From: Opitutales bacterium | Lineage (GTDB): Bacteria; Verrucomicrobiota; Verrucomicrobiia; Opitutales; JABSRG01 | Length of the DNA: 64,000 bases | Direction of reading: 5' to 3' | NCBI GenBank assembly: GCA_028280845.1 | Contig: JANQKZ010000038.1 | Location: 62,001-126,000, forward strand | In this document: positions 53,489-62,222 of the stretch, one piece after another | Numbering within the stretch: position 1 is the stretch's first letter | Layout of the letters: every line of letters starts with the position of its first letter | Translations under genes and position numbers: made by a program | Notes under the pieces: generated by a model | Databases searched by the model: none | Seen by the model: the letters and a program-made list of their open reading frames with translations, nothing else | Told to the model about the DNA's origin: nothing

Positions 53489-54859
53489 ATGTCCAGCCCC
53501 AAGGATAAACCAACAAAGGACACAAGCGGATACCTGAAACGGGATATCCGTGAAGCAAACTTTGAGGATCTCATTGAGATGGACGCCGGCCGTCTCGAAA
53601 ACACCTCCAATGCCGTGCTCGCCATGGCGCTTTCCCACTTCAAGGTAGATGACCGTCGCACCTTCCTCCGGATCGTCTCCGAGGAAAAGGCTTCGGAAAT
53701 CCTGTCCGAAATGGATGACGACGATGCCGCTGAGGTGGTGGGAGCCATGCGGGAATCCCGGGCTGTCAAAATGCTCGAGGAATTGGACCCGGATGACGCG
53801 GTAGACGTGGTCCAGGAGCTGGAGGAGCCGGACCGCCAGCGCCTGCTCGAGGCCATGGAGCCCGAAGCGGCCTCCGAGATCAATTACCTCCTTTCCTATG
53901 ACCCGGACACGGCCGGGGGCATCATGACCACCGAGGTGGCTACCATCGGGAAAAACCAAACGATTGAGGAAGCCATTCAGGAGGTTCGGCGGCAACGCGA
54001 GGAACTCGAACAGATCTATTATTTTTACGTGGTAGATGAGGACATGCGCCTGGAGGGCGTCGTCTCGCTCAGGGAGTTGCTCCTCGCCCCTAGCGGAACC
54101 TTGATTAAGGACACCATGAAATCTCCGGTCGAGGGCGTCTGCATCCCCTCCGTCGACAAGGAGGCGGTTTCACTGGCCATGGCGGAACACAACTTGACCG
54201 CGCTCCCCGTCACCGACGAAGACGGCCGGCTGATCGGAATGGTGACCCACGACGACATCCTGGACGTTGTCCAGGAAGAGGCCACGGAAGACATTCAGAA
54301 AATGGTAGGGGCCGGTGCGGATGAATCGATTTTTGACCCCATCCGCTACAGCATTCAGAAACGAAATCCCTGGCTCATCGTAAACCTCATCACCATCAGC
54401 ATGGCCTCGGCCGTCATCTATTTCTACGAGGAGCAAATTGCGAAAATTACCATTCTGGCCGTCCTCATGCCGATCGTCGCCAATTTAGGCGGAAACACCG
54501 GAGCCCAAACCCTCGCCGTCCTCATCCGGGGCCTGGCTGTGGGGGAAATTCGGGATAAAGACACCCTTCAGATCTGTATCCGGGAATCGCTGAAAGGAAT
54601 CACCAACGGAATCATCATCGCCACGATCGCCTGCCTGCTGACCTGGGGATTGACCGGGGAACTCCTCATCGCGCTGGTCGTTTTCCTCGCCCTTACCTTG
54701 ACCATGGGGTTTGCCGGGCTGGCCGGGGCATTCATCCCCCTCTTCCTTAAAAAACTCAAATTTGATCCGGCGCAGAGTTCCTCCATTTTCCTCACTGGAG
54801 TGGTCGACATTGTGGGATTCCTCATATTCCTGCAGCTCGGCGCCATGCTCCTCTTCTAG
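53489..54859 (+). CDS. mgtE: Magnesium transporter MgtE
   Basis: 456 residues with the whole MgtE plan: helical N domain (about 25-135, with acidic EEKASEILSEMDDDDAAEV), two CBS domains (about 135-260, the second ending GRLIGMVTHDDILDVV) and a five-helix membrane part (about 300-456). The selectivity segment is PIVANLGGNTGAQTLAVLIRGLA. The cytoplasmic domain senses Mg2+ and closes the pore. No Mg2+ riboswitch is visible upstream, and only 12 bases separate it from the isochorismatase-like gene. Confidence 0.96.
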   Translation: MSSPKDKPTKDTSGYLKRDIREANFEDLIEMDAGRLENTSNAVLAMALSHFKVDDRRTFLRIVSEEKASEILSEMDDDDAAEVVGAMRESRAVKMLEELDPDDAVDVVQELEEPDRQRLLEAMEPEAASEINYLLSYDPDTAGGIMTTEVATIGKNQTIEEAIQEVRRQREELEQIYYFYVVDEDMRLEGVVSLRELLLAPSGTLIKDTMKSPVEGVCIPSVDKEAVSLAMAEHNLTALPVTDEDGRLIGMVTHDDILDVVQEEATEDIQKMVGAGADESIFDPIRYSIQKRNPWLIVNLITISMASAVIYFYEEQIAKITILAVLMPIVANLGGNTGAQTLAVLIRGLAVGEIRDKDTLQICIRESLKGITNGIIIATIACLLTWGLTGELLIALVVFLALTLTMGFAGLAGAFIPLFLKKLKFDPAQSSSIFLTGVVDIVGFLIFLQLGAMLLF

Positions 54860-54973
54860 GAAAACGAAATCCAAGAAGAGTGCGCCGAAGCCTACCGCAG
54901 GACCCCCACTTTTGACTCGGCATAGCCGTAGGCGACGACAGTCGCGCGGGATCGATGGCTGCTCTCCCTCCGT

Positions 54974-55004
54974 AAAAAAAAAATCGGGACCCCGAAGGGC
55001 CCCG
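54974..55004 (-). terminator. Terminator of the MFS gene
   Basis: CGGG...CCCG arms (54985-55004) around CCC/GGG form a hairpin that on the minus strand is followed directly by ten T residues (54974-54983 on the complement). It lies about 150 bases beyond the MFS stop. The rest of 54860-55151 has no gene. Confidence 0.85.
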
Positions 55005-55151
55005 AAAGTGTGGTATCAGGGTACCAACCAAAGACCTGACACCGTTTACTGGATTTGCCTGTAACCAGCGAAACTATCCCTAACATAAGCCGAAATCCCC
55101 AAAGTCAACCCGCTCTTCGCGGATTTTCCGGGTAAGCTCACCAGAGCAGGG

Positions 55152-56588
55152 TTATGCCTTCAGTTTCCGCTGCGGATTATCCGCGCGCAGGCTCGCCAGG
55201 CCTAAGCTGAGGGAGATCACCCCCATCGCCAGGAAGGGGATCTGATAGTGTCCGAACTGGGTATACAACAGACTGAAAAAGATGGGGCCGAGTGAACTCG
55301 AAATGACGGTTGTCGACATGAAAAACCCATTGATCGCCCCCAGGTGCGACCGCCCGAAAAAGCGAGGCCAGACCACCCCGGACAGGGCGCCGAAGCCCCC
55401 GCCGGAGATGCCCAATCCCAGAATGAACAATAGTTTTCCACCCAGCCCGGGCATCAGCAGAATGGAAAGCCCCCCGATGACCTGCCCCAGATTCATGACG
55501 CCGAGCAGGTATTTCAGGCGGGTCTTTTCCGAAAGCCACCCCATGGTAAAGTTGACCGCTACCCCCACCACCGAAATCGGCAAAAACAGCGCGAGAATTT
55601 CAGCGGTCGGTATCCGGAGCGACTCCCCAATGCTCACGATATGGAAAGTGTATCCCGTGATCCAGAAGGCCTGCACGGCAAACGTGAGATTAAAGACCCA
55701 GAAACTGAACGTCCCCAGAGCCTCCCCGCGATTGAAATCTCTTACAATCAGCAGGTCTTCAATCGGCGCTTTATCGGTTTGGGGACGATAATCCCCGTCC
55801 ATGGTCAATCCGCTTTCCTCCGGATTATCCCGGAAAAACACATAGGCCACCCCCGCCATGACGAACCCACAGGTGATCGCGAGCAGGCGATAGGTCGCCT
55901 GCCATCCGATCCACTCCAGCAGGGCATTCAAGACCAGGGGCGTGGCGGAAAACCCGATTGAGATGACCACTCCCCGGCTCGACTGGGCCAAGCCCCGCCG
56001 ATAATGAAACCATTTTCCCAGCATGGCGGTGGAAACCATCGACATCATGCCCTGCCCCGTGAACCGGATGCAGAAAAACCCCAACAGCGAGATGCCAAAA
56101 CCAATAGACATCGCCCCCGCCCAGGGGAGCACCCCCATCAGATTTGACCACAGACGATCCACCCAGCTGAAATAGAGGCACACCAGGCCCAGGCCCGTCG
56201 AGGCCAGGACCATCATTTTCCGGGCGCCCAGGCGATCGAACCACACGCCGCCCCAGGGCAGCAAAAACCCGCTGGAAATCGTTCCGATCATATAGGCCAG
56301 ACTGATCTGATCCCGGGTGAGGTGAAGTTCCTGCATCAGGATTTCGATAAACACGCTGAATCCCATCGTCTGGCCCGGCATACTGGCCAGGGTGCCCATG
56401 GCCGAACAGGCCATGATCCACCACCCGTAGAAAAAGGGCCATTGGGATGGATTGACGGGAAAATACGGGTCCCAGAGGCGGGAATCGGTCTGTTCGGCAG
56501 ATTTCAAATGAGCACACCCAGGTGACAGCCACCCTGCGCGAAAAGGCCCTCCCCTCTGTGAGATTCCGGTAGGGCCCGTTGCCCGCAA
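55152..56588 (-). CDS. MFS transporter, OFA-like
   Basis: Up to 478 residues, twelve transmembrane helices. It resembles oxalate/formate antiporter-type MFS proteins: MPGQTMGFSVFIEILMQELHLTRDQISLAYMIGTI and LPWGGVWFDRLGARKMMVLAS between TM2 and TM3 (the conserved D-R-x-G loop). The start is uncertain: the frame opens with a TTG at 56588 and the residues before about 45 look unlike a family N-terminus; TTG 56507 is an alternative. A 32-base motif common to repeated intergenic DNA lies just upstream. Confidence 0.85.
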   Translation of the reverse strand: MRATGPTGISQRGGPFRAGWLSPGCAHLKSAEQTDSRLWDPYFPVNPSQWPFFYGWWIMACSAMGTLASMPGQTMGFSVFIEILMQELHLTRDQISLAYMIGTISSGFLLPWGGVWFDRLGARKMMVLASTGLGLVCLYFSWVDRLWSNLMGVLPWAGAMSIGFGISLLGFFCIRFTGQGMMSMVSTAMLGKWFHYRRGLAQSSRGVVISIGFSATPLVLNALLEWIGWQATYRLLAITCGFVMAGVAYVFFRDNPEESGLTMDGDYRPQTDKAPIEDLLIVRDFNRGEALGTFSFWVFNLTFAVQAFWITGYTFHIVSIGESLRIPTAEILALFLPISVVGVAVNFTMGWLSEKTRLKYLLGVMNLGQVIGGLSILLMPGLGGKLLFILGLGISGGGFGALSGVVWPRFFGRSHLGAINGFFMSTTVISSSLGPIFFSLLYTQFGHYQIPFLAMGVISLSLGLASLRADNPQRKLKA

Positions 56589-56619
56589 CGTGGCTAAAAA
56601 ACTTCAGAGTAACCCAGTT

Positions 56620-56652
56620 CAACCACGGAATGCGGGGAAGACACGGAAAAAA
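56620..56652 (+). repeat. Dispersed-repeat motif (AACCACGGAA ... AGACACGGAAA)
   Basis: The piece around 56621-56651 reads AACCACGGAATG, GGGGAAG, then ACACGGAAAA, a near-tandem ACACGGAA motif that I know as a common non-coding repeat in environmental bacteria with large genomes; a short echo GGATAACCACGGATAATC appears near 58366. It has no coding role. Confidence 0.45.
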
Positions 56653-56752
56653 CACTTCCTTTGCCCACATTCCGAAAGGTTTGCAGTTTTATCCGCTCCA
56701 CCTCTGTTTTTTGTTGAGTGAGCCCTTTATGATCCAACCATAGCAGTTACCT

Positions 56753-57199
56753 ATGGCGAAAATTGATATCGAGACCCTGAAACTGATCCTGCAACGCAAT
56801 AACATTGAAACCCGTAAGCAGGCAGAAATTCTAGAAGACATCACCACGGAGTTGGAAATCCAGGCCCAGGAAAAAGAGGACCGCCCGCCCCCCGTCAAAA
56901 AGCAATTCGTCATGCTCGTCAGCGACCCGGAGGGCAGCCTGAAATCCAAAGACTTTACCGGCTGGGTCTTGCAAATCCCCGAGGAAGAATCCCCCTACAC
57001 CGCCACCGATAAGCTTATCGCCTCCGCCTACGAATATAACACCACCCCCAAGGGCCAGCGCCTCCCCTTGAACTCCATCGGGGAAACTTGTGAGGTTGTC
57101 ACCGCCAAGATCGCCAAAGAGCAAAACCTCTGGATCAAGACCAAAGAGCCCATTCTCGTCGTGACCACCGACAACATCGTCCCCAAAGCCGAGGGATAA
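56753..57199 (+). CDS. Hypothetical protein
   Basis: 148 residues; an N-terminal helix rich in Lys and Glu (IDIETLKLILQRNNIETRKQAEILEDITTELE), a Pro-Pro linker, and a mostly beta C-terminal part (KKQFVMLVSDPEGSLKSKDFTGWVLQIPEEE... ILVVTTDNIVP). It looks like a small cytoplasmic protein; I recognise no family. The codon pattern agrees with a real gene. Confidence 0.6.
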   Translation: MAKIDIETLKLILQRNNIETRKQAEILEDITTELEIQAQEKEDRPPPVKKQFVMLVSDPEGSLKSKDFTGWVLQIPEEESPYTATDKLIASAYEYNTTPKGQRLPLNSIGETCEVVTAKIAKEQNLWIKTKEPILVVTTDNIVPKAEG

Positions 57200-57511
57200 T
57201 CCAAGCTGGGTCTTTTCTCCGTTAGGTCACCTCTCTTTTAGCGTGTGAAATAGACTGATTTTGACTCACGCAGGCTCGGGAGGGCGTGAAATCAAATTGA
57301 ATCGCATCGGAGGGATCTAAGCCTATGGTTGAACCAGGTAACTTTGAACAAGACGTGGGCAGTAACGCTGACTGTCACTTCACCCTGCTGACCGTCTTCG
57401 CTAAAGTTACGCCGTATCAGGAGCATGCGAGCCGCAAGCGCCGTCGGCTCAGCTCGATTATTAGCTCAAAAGAAGAATGGATCCCTCTCCAAACTTGAAT
57501 AAATTGATCCT
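57200..57511. other. 312-base intergenic region at the start of the accessory run
   Basis: No gene recognised. It contains a lone GTTAGGT (57224-57230), which matches the integron core-site pattern GTTRRRY, but with no inverted partner nearby, so it is not called as an attC site. The following sequence, including CGCATGCGAG-like stretches near 57424, is not repeated in the window. Confidence 0.4.
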
Positions 57512-57721
57512 ATGCTGACCGAAGATCTAAAAAAGTTTTCCAAATCAGAGAAGTTACTGCTGATTAACGACTTATGGGATGACATATCTCAAGACCCGGA
57601 AGGTATCCCCCTGACCCCGGAGCAGATTTGTAAATTGGATGAACGATACGAGGAATTTCTGAAATCCCCAGAAGAAGGAATAAGCTGGGAAGAATTCAGG
57701 AGCGAACTCAAAGCGATGTGA
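57512..57721 (+). CDS. Addiction-module antitoxin (RelB/TIGR02574-like)
   Basis: 69 residues with the pattern of small addiction-module proteins (KKFSKSEKLLLINDLWDDI, then PEGIPLTPEQICKLDERYEEFLKSPEEGISWEEF). It would bind and neutralise a ParE/RelE toxin encoded directly behind it. Its TGA overlaps the toxin start, the usual coupling. The downstream toxin is damaged, so this antitoxin may be an orphan. Confidence 0.82.
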   Translation: MLTEDLKKFSKSEKLLLINDLWDDISQDPEGIPLTPEQICKLDERYEEFLKSPEEGISWEEFRSELKAM

Positions 57722-57942
57722 AGGATTACCAGATTATTATCCGCAATCGAGCGCAGGTGGAGATTGTGGAAATCATGCAATGGTATGACGAGAAGGAGAA
57801 AGGGTTGGGCCAATATTTCCTCCTTTGCCTGGAGGAAACCCCCTTTTCTTTCAGGGATCAAATGAAACTTTGGGCGATAGAAGGAGTGTTATCCGAAGAG
57901 GAAATAGAATCCTGCAAAAGGAGTGTTGATGGGAATGGATAA
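57718..57942 (+). pseudogene. Truncated ParE/RelE-type toxin
   Basis: 74 residues from a GTG that overlaps the antitoxin stop. Residues 1-40 (YQIIIRNRAQVEIVEIMQWYDEKEKGLGQYFLLCLEE) match the N-terminal half of ParE/RelE toxins. After residue 40 the expected strands (the Y-x-x-L-x-x-F-P region and catalytic end) are missing; the rest, rich in Glu and Arg, looks like readthrough of unrelated DNA. Probably a broken, harmless toxin. Confidence 0.7.
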
Positions 57943-57995
57943 GCTGTCATCCGGAAGCAATCCCGAATCCCTACATCACATATGCCAAAACGACC

Positions 57996-58361
57996 ATGAA
58001 GACCACCAAAGCACATGACGAACGAATTGCGACCATGAAGTTTGCCTCCGTCTATCCGCACTATGTTACGAAGGTAGAGAAGAAGGGACGGACCGTCGAA
58101 GAATTACATCAGGTAATTTCCTGGCTGACCGGTTTCACAGCGAACGACCTGCAGCGTCTGATTCAGAATAACGCTACGTTTGAACAGTTCTTTGCTGAGG
58201 CCACGGTCAACCCCAATGCGACCCTGATCACCGGCTCAATCTGTGGTTATCGAATTGAAGAGATTGAAACGCCGTTGACCAAACAGGTCAGATACCTGGA
58301 CAAGTTGGTGGACGAGCTGGCCAGGGGACGCAAGATGGAAAAGATCCTGCGGTCCCCCTAG
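57996..58361 (+). CDS. DUF2200 family protein
   Basis: 121 residues. The sequence, with FASVYPHYVTKVEKKGRTVEELHQVISWLTGF and VNPNATLITGSICGYRIEEIETPLTKQVRYLDKLVDELARGRKMEKIL, is the full-length DUF2200 pattern, a small cytoplasmic protein of unknown role often found among accessory genes. It follows the broken toxin by 53 bases. Confidence 0.88.
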   Translation: MKTTKAHDERIATMKFASVYPHYVTKVEKKGRTVEELHQVISWLTGFTANDLQRLIQNNATFEQFFAEATVNPNATLITGSICGYRIEEIETPLTKQVRYLDKLVDELARGRKMEKILRSP

Positions 58362-58499
58362 TTCGGATAACCACGGATAATCTGCCGGGGCTCCCCACCG
58401 CGAGCCGAGTGTGTCATGCCGACCACAACCCCGACCTTGAAGTCGAAGCGGCGTTGCCGCTAAACTGCAGCAGACCCTGAAGGTTGGGCAGAATATACT

Positions 58500-59012
58500 A
58501 TGGGATCTCCACATATAATGTCGTTGTCAGGAAGGAAATTTCCGACTTTTCCGGTGAGTCTCTTAGCATTTGTCATCGATGACCGTCATCGTTTTCTTTT
58601 GCTCAAGCCACAGGGTGAGGCTGGCTGGCAGGTTCCCAGTGGTGGAATGGAGGAAGGCGAGACCGTCGTCGAAGGCTTAAAGAGAGAGTTGAGAGAAGAG
58701 TTAGGCAGGGATGTGAAAGTCGAACCTGTATGTTCTCTGGATGCGTTTACCTATCGTTTGGATGAGCGCATTGAGACGATGATTAGCATTGTTTACCTGT
58801 TTAAGTATCGAGGTGGAACAATAATCCCATCCGATGATATGAATGGAGCGAAATGGGATTGGTTTGCGGTTTCGGATTTAAGAAATAGGATTGAGGTCGC
58901 CATCCCGCATGAAAGACTCGACCTGTTTGCTCATGCCATCGCATGGATGGAGCATGCAGGTTGTGAACCCGAAACCAGCCCAACGACAGGAGTCGGCGAC
59001 AGAGAGACCTGA
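58500..59012 (+). CDS. Nudix hydrolase
   Basis: 170 residues. The Nudix box is complete: GGMEEGETVVEGLKRELREELG (G, E, R-E-x-x-E-E in place), which binds Mg2+ and cuts nucleoside diphosphate derivatives. The N-terminal strands VSLLAFVIDDRHRFLLLKPQGEAGWQVPSG belong to the fold. The Cys/Pro-rich end may be partly non-conserved. The substrate is unknown. Confidence 0.9.
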   Translation: MGSPHIMSLSGRKFPTFPVSLLAFVIDDRHRFLLLKPQGEAGWQVPSGGMEEGETVVEGLKRELREELGRDVKVEPVCSLDAFTYRLDERIETMISIVYLFKYRGGTIIPSDDMNGAKWDWFAVSDLRNRIEVAIPHERLDLFAHAIAWMEHAGCEPETSPTTGVGDRET

Positions 59013-59118
59013 AGATAATCCAAAGATCTTTAAAAAAATGAAAAACAAGACGCAGGAGGTAACATCACCCGTCACCGCACTCCGGCTATGCCGCTAGCTA
59101 TAAAAATCTGCTTTTGCC

Positions 59119-59544
59119 ATGTCTGCTGAATCCGTAGTAAAGACACCGGGCATTGCGGTCTCGTTGACCGTAAAGAATTCGGTGGATGCCTTAGCGTTTT
59201 ACAAAAAGATGCTCGGGGCCACGGAACTCTACAAGGTGACGGGCCCCGACGGAAGCGTTGCCCATGCAGAGTTTGCCGTTCGTGGCACGAAGCTCTACAT
59301 CTCAGACGAAGCAGAAGAATTCAAAGCGTTTGCCATGCCGGAAGGAAGGATGGCGAGCTGTCTTTTCTGCATCGCAAGTGACGATTGTGATGGCGACTAC
59401 AAGCGCGCAATAGAAGCTGGAGCGATTTCCATCACTGAGCCGGTGGATCAATTCCATGGTGTCCGCAATGCCGCTGTTCTTGATCCTTTCGGCTACCGCT
59501 GGTGTTTCAACCAAGTCATAGAGAAGGGGCATACGGGATATTAA
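59119..59544 (+). CDS. VOC (glyoxalase/PhnB-like) family protein
   Basis: 141 residues in one or two beta-alpha-beta-beta-beta modules: VSLTVKNSVDALAFYKKMLGATELYKVTG and VDQFHGVRNAAVLDPFGYRWCF. The His/Asp metal ligands of glyoxalase are not fully present, as is usual in PhnB-like members. Substrate and metal are unknown. Confidence 0.85.
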   Translation: MSAESVVKTPGIAVSLTVKNSVDALAFYKKMLGATELYKVTGPDGSVAHAEFAVRGTKLYISDEAEEFKAFAMPEGRMASCLFCIASDDCDGDYKRAIEAGAISITEPVDQFHGVRNAAVLDPFGYRWCFNQVIEKGHTGY

Positions 59545-59553
59545 AGGTAATCA

Positions 59554-60105
59554 ATGAAACTCATATTCATTCATGGTCCCGCAGCATCGGGGAAGCACAC
59601 CATTGGAAAGCTCCTGAGCGATGAATTAGGAATCCCGCTTTTCCACAACCATTTGGTGGTGGATGTGGCGAGATGCCTATTTGAATTCGGTGAGCCGGGA
59701 TTCGTCAAAATCAGGGAAAACATGTGGCAGTCCTGCTTCCGGGAAGCCGCGAAGGCCCGGAAGTCATTTATCTTCACCTTCAATCCGGAACGGACTGTTG
59801 CGCTCGAGCTCATCGAAAACCTGGTTGGGCTTTATGAAGCGGAAGGCGGTAAGGTGCTCTACATCGAACTCCTTTGCTCAGACCAGGAGGTTTTACGCCG
59901 AATCGGAAACGAGAGCAGAAAACAATTTGGAAAACTCACGGATGGAAAGATTTACAAAGCGTTTAAGAACGATGGAGGGTTTGATTTCCCCAGCCTCCCA
60001 GACCCGCTTTTGAGAATCGATACAGAAGCAAACACGCCCCGGGCATCGGTAGACCTCATTGTTCAATCCCTCAAAAGCGAACCAGGCGGAGCCGGTAATG
60101 CCTGA
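59554..60105 (+). CDS. P-loop nucleoside/small-molecule kinase-like protein
   Basis: 183 residues with a Walker A GPAASGKHTIGKLL (residues 8-21), a strand-helix FHNHLVVDVARCLFEFGEPGF, and the lid/LID-like region around EVLRRIGNESRKQFGKLTDGKIY, resembling adenylate/shikimate-kinase-like ATPases of unknown substrate. It starts 9 bases after the VOC stop. It could modify an antibiotic or metabolite but nothing in the sequence says which. Confidence 0.75.
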   Translation: MKLIFIHGPAASGKHTIGKLLSDELGIPLFHNHLVVDVARCLFEFGEPGFVKIRENMWQSCFREAAKARKSFIFTFNPERTVALELIENLVGLYEAEGGKVLYIELLCSDQEVLRRIGNESRKQFGKLTDGKIYKAFKNDGGFDFPSLPDPLLRIDTEANTPRASVDLIVQSLKSEPGGAGNA

Positions 60106-60138
60106 CGGCGCGCCTATCCTATGGTTTGGTAATAAAAG

Positions 60139-60837
60139 ATGAATCCTACAGAGGCAAAGCGCGTCTTCCTTAAACTCTTCATTGGCTTTCTCAGCCTGAC
60201 GGCGGCTATCGCTATACTTTCTGTCTTGAGCGGTGACTTTGGCGAATTTCAGCTAAAAGTCTTAGTGACGACATTTTCCATATCCGCCGCCAGTATATGC
60301 TCCATGTCATGTGCCGCCTTTATGGAAAAGAAGAAGAAAAAGGAATTGGGCATACTGGGTATACTATTCGCAGCAATAGCAACAGCCTTGGTCGTGGGTA
60401 GCCTATGGTGGGAAATAAACGAAGCAGTATACTGGAAGGTGACGATCTCATTTATTGTTTTTGCTGTGGCATTTGCACATGCCTTCCTCCTGGTCCTTCC
60501 AGACCTGGATCCAGGACATCGGTGGACGCAGAAAGCATCTGGCGTCTGCATCGGTGTCCTCGCCTTGCAGATCGTAAGCGCCATCTGGGGCGAAATTGAT
60601 CATGAAGGCTACTTCAGGTTGATCGCAGTCGTCTCCATCGTTGTCGTACTGCTTACACTTGTAATCCCCATTTTGATGAAAATTCGAAAGGGGGGTGCGG
60701 ATTTGGTAAGAACCCTCGTGCTCACTGAAAATCAGGACGGCACATTTTGCGACCAGTCCGGAACCGTTTACAGCGTTACAGAGGTGAAGACCGAACCAGA
60801 CAGTGGTGGCAACAGGCTGCAAGATGACAGCAATTGA
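60139..60837 (+). CDS. Polytopic membrane protein
   Basis: 232 residues with six strongly hydrophobic helices between about residues 14 and 190, separated by short loops and a KKKKK cluster near residue 63, and a soluble charged C-terminal tail of about 40 residues (LVRTLVLTENQDGTFCDQSGTVYSVTEVKTEPD). No family recognised. Confidence 0.7.
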   Translation: MNPTEAKRVFLKLFIGFLSLTAAIAILSVLSGDFGEFQLKVLVTTFSISAASICSMSCAAFMEKKKKKELGILGILFAAIATALVVGSLWWEINEAVYWKVTISFIVFAVAFAHAFLLVLPDLDPGHRWTQKASGVCIGVLALQIVSAIWGEIDHEGYFRLIAVVSIVVVLLTLVIPILMKIRKGGADLVRTLVLTENQDGTFCDQSGTVYSVTEVKTEPDSGGNRLQDDSN

Positions 60838-60936
60838 TCCATCAATCGATATGTGAAATTGACCCTTCTCTGAAAGGAAATCCAACCCACTACTCGAACA
60901 CTCAACCGGCGAACAAGCCGGTGTAGACAGATAGCA

Positions 60937-61389
60937 ATGGATATATCACAGGTCGACAAATCTGAGGCGCCACTAGGTCTCTTGTTGATGGCTGATCCTT
61001 CGGAAGAAGCAGTACTGAGATACATCGTATCTGGCAGGGTTTTCGTGGGGAAAATGGAGGGAACGGTCATTGCTACGGCAGTCCTCGAGAAAAACGAACA
61101 GCAGTTTGAAATAAAAAACATTGCCGTGGATCCGAAACACCAGGGGAAGGGATACGGCAAGTTGATGCTATCTCACTTAATTCAATTCGCCATAGAGTCC
61201 AAAGCCCAAGAGGTTTTCCTTGGAACGGGAAACTCCAGTCTTTCACAGTTGGCTTTCTATCAGAAAATGGGATTTCGGATTACGGGTGTAATCCCTGACT
61301 ATTTTGCAGGCTATGATCCGCCAGTTTTTGAAAATGAAATTCGTTGCTTAGATAGGCTGATCCTCACATATAAAGTTCCCCATGCCTGA
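60937..61389 (+). CDS. GNAT family N-acetyltransferase
   Basis: 150 residues. The acetyl-CoA binding core is IKNIAVDPKHQGKGYGKLMLSHLIQF (Q/RxxGxG/A); EVFLGTGNSSLSQLAFYQKMGFRITGV is the typical beta-alpha end. It probably acetylates a small molecule or protein N-terminus. Its last 8 bases overlap the next gene's start. A hairpin and a GAACAAG-CCGGT stretch precede it (see findings). Confidence 0.9.
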   Translation: MDISQVDKSEAPLGLLLMADPSEEAVLRYIVSGRVFVGKMEGTVIATAVLEKNEQQFEIKNIAVDPKHQGKGYGKLMLSHLIQFAIESKAQEVFLGTGNSSLSQLAFYQKMGFRITGVIPDYFAGYDPPVFENEIRCLDRLILTYKVPHA

Positions 61390-62119
61390 AAACCGTTTCG
61401 TCGGAGAGATTGCCCGCACCTATGACCGTGGAGTAGCCGGTATGTTTGCCCCGGAAATCCTTGGGCCAACCGTGGACTGCCTGGAAGATCTTGCGGGAAA
61501 CGGCCCCATCCTTGAATTCGCGATCGGCACCGGGAGAGTCGCGATTCCGCTTGCCGCCCGAGGTCTTGAGATAACGGGTATCGAGCTGTCTGCCGACATG
61601 CTCACCGAGCTGCGAGCCAAGCCTGGAGCTGACTCCATCACAGCCGTCGAGGGAGACATGGCCACAACCCGAATCCCTGGTGACTTCTCGCTTGTCTACC
61701 TGGTCTTCAACACAATCACGAATCTCACCAGTCAGGACGAACAGGTCGCTTGTTTCGAGAACGCCGCCCGTCATCTCCGTCCCGGCGGCCGATTCGTAGT
61801 CGAGAACGGCATCCCCAAGTTACGTCAACTCCCTACCGGCAGCATGGCCACTCCATTCGCAGTGAGCGATAATTACGTTGGCATCGATGAATACACCGAT
61901 CTTACCCATCGACAACTTTTCCGCTCTCGACATTTCAGCCGCCATGCCGACGGACGCTTTGGAGAAACCGGAAGTCCTTTCCGATATGTGTGGCCCTCCG
62001 AGCTCGATCTCATGGCCCGGATCGCCGGCATGACCCTCGAGCATCGCTGGTCCGGCTGGGACCGATCCCCCTTCACCGGTGAGAGCGACGCTGCAATCAG
62101 TGTCTGGCAACGGGGATAG
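61382..62119 (+). CDS. Class I SAM-dependent methyltransferase
   Basis: 245 residues. The SAM motif is ILEFAIGTGRVAIPLAARGLEITGIELSADML; SLVYLVFNTITNLTSQDEQVACFENAARHLRPGGRFVVENG follows. The N-terminal RTYDRGVAGMFAPE and the last third (MTLEHRWSGWDRSPFTGESD) probably bind the substrate, which is unknown. It overlaps the GNAT gene by 8 bases, so the two may be co-translated and act together. Confidence 0.92.
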   Translation: MPENRFVGEIARTYDRGVAGMFAPEILGPTVDCLEDLAGNGPILEFAIGTGRVAIPLAARGLEITGIELSADMLTELRAKPGADSITAVEGDMATTRIPGDFSLVYLVFNTITNLTSQDEQVACFENAARHLRPGGRFVVENGIPKLRQLPTGSMATPFAVSDNYVGIDEYTDLTHRQLFRSRHFSRHADGRFGETGSPFRYVWPSELDLMARIAGMTLEHRWSGWDRSPFTGESDAAISVWQRG

Positions 62120-62222
62120 GAAAGCTGAGACGTTCATGCCTTCGCTGACTCCCTACCCTACAGGAAAAACACAAACTAAATCGAGAAACCTGAAAATCGA
62201 GAAAGGTAATGGGTATTCCGCT

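Noticed and set aside
57224-57230. GTTAGGT as an integron recombination core
   Set aside because: No complementary RYYYAAC half-site with the right spacing lies nearby, and a 7-base degenerate match is expected by chance.
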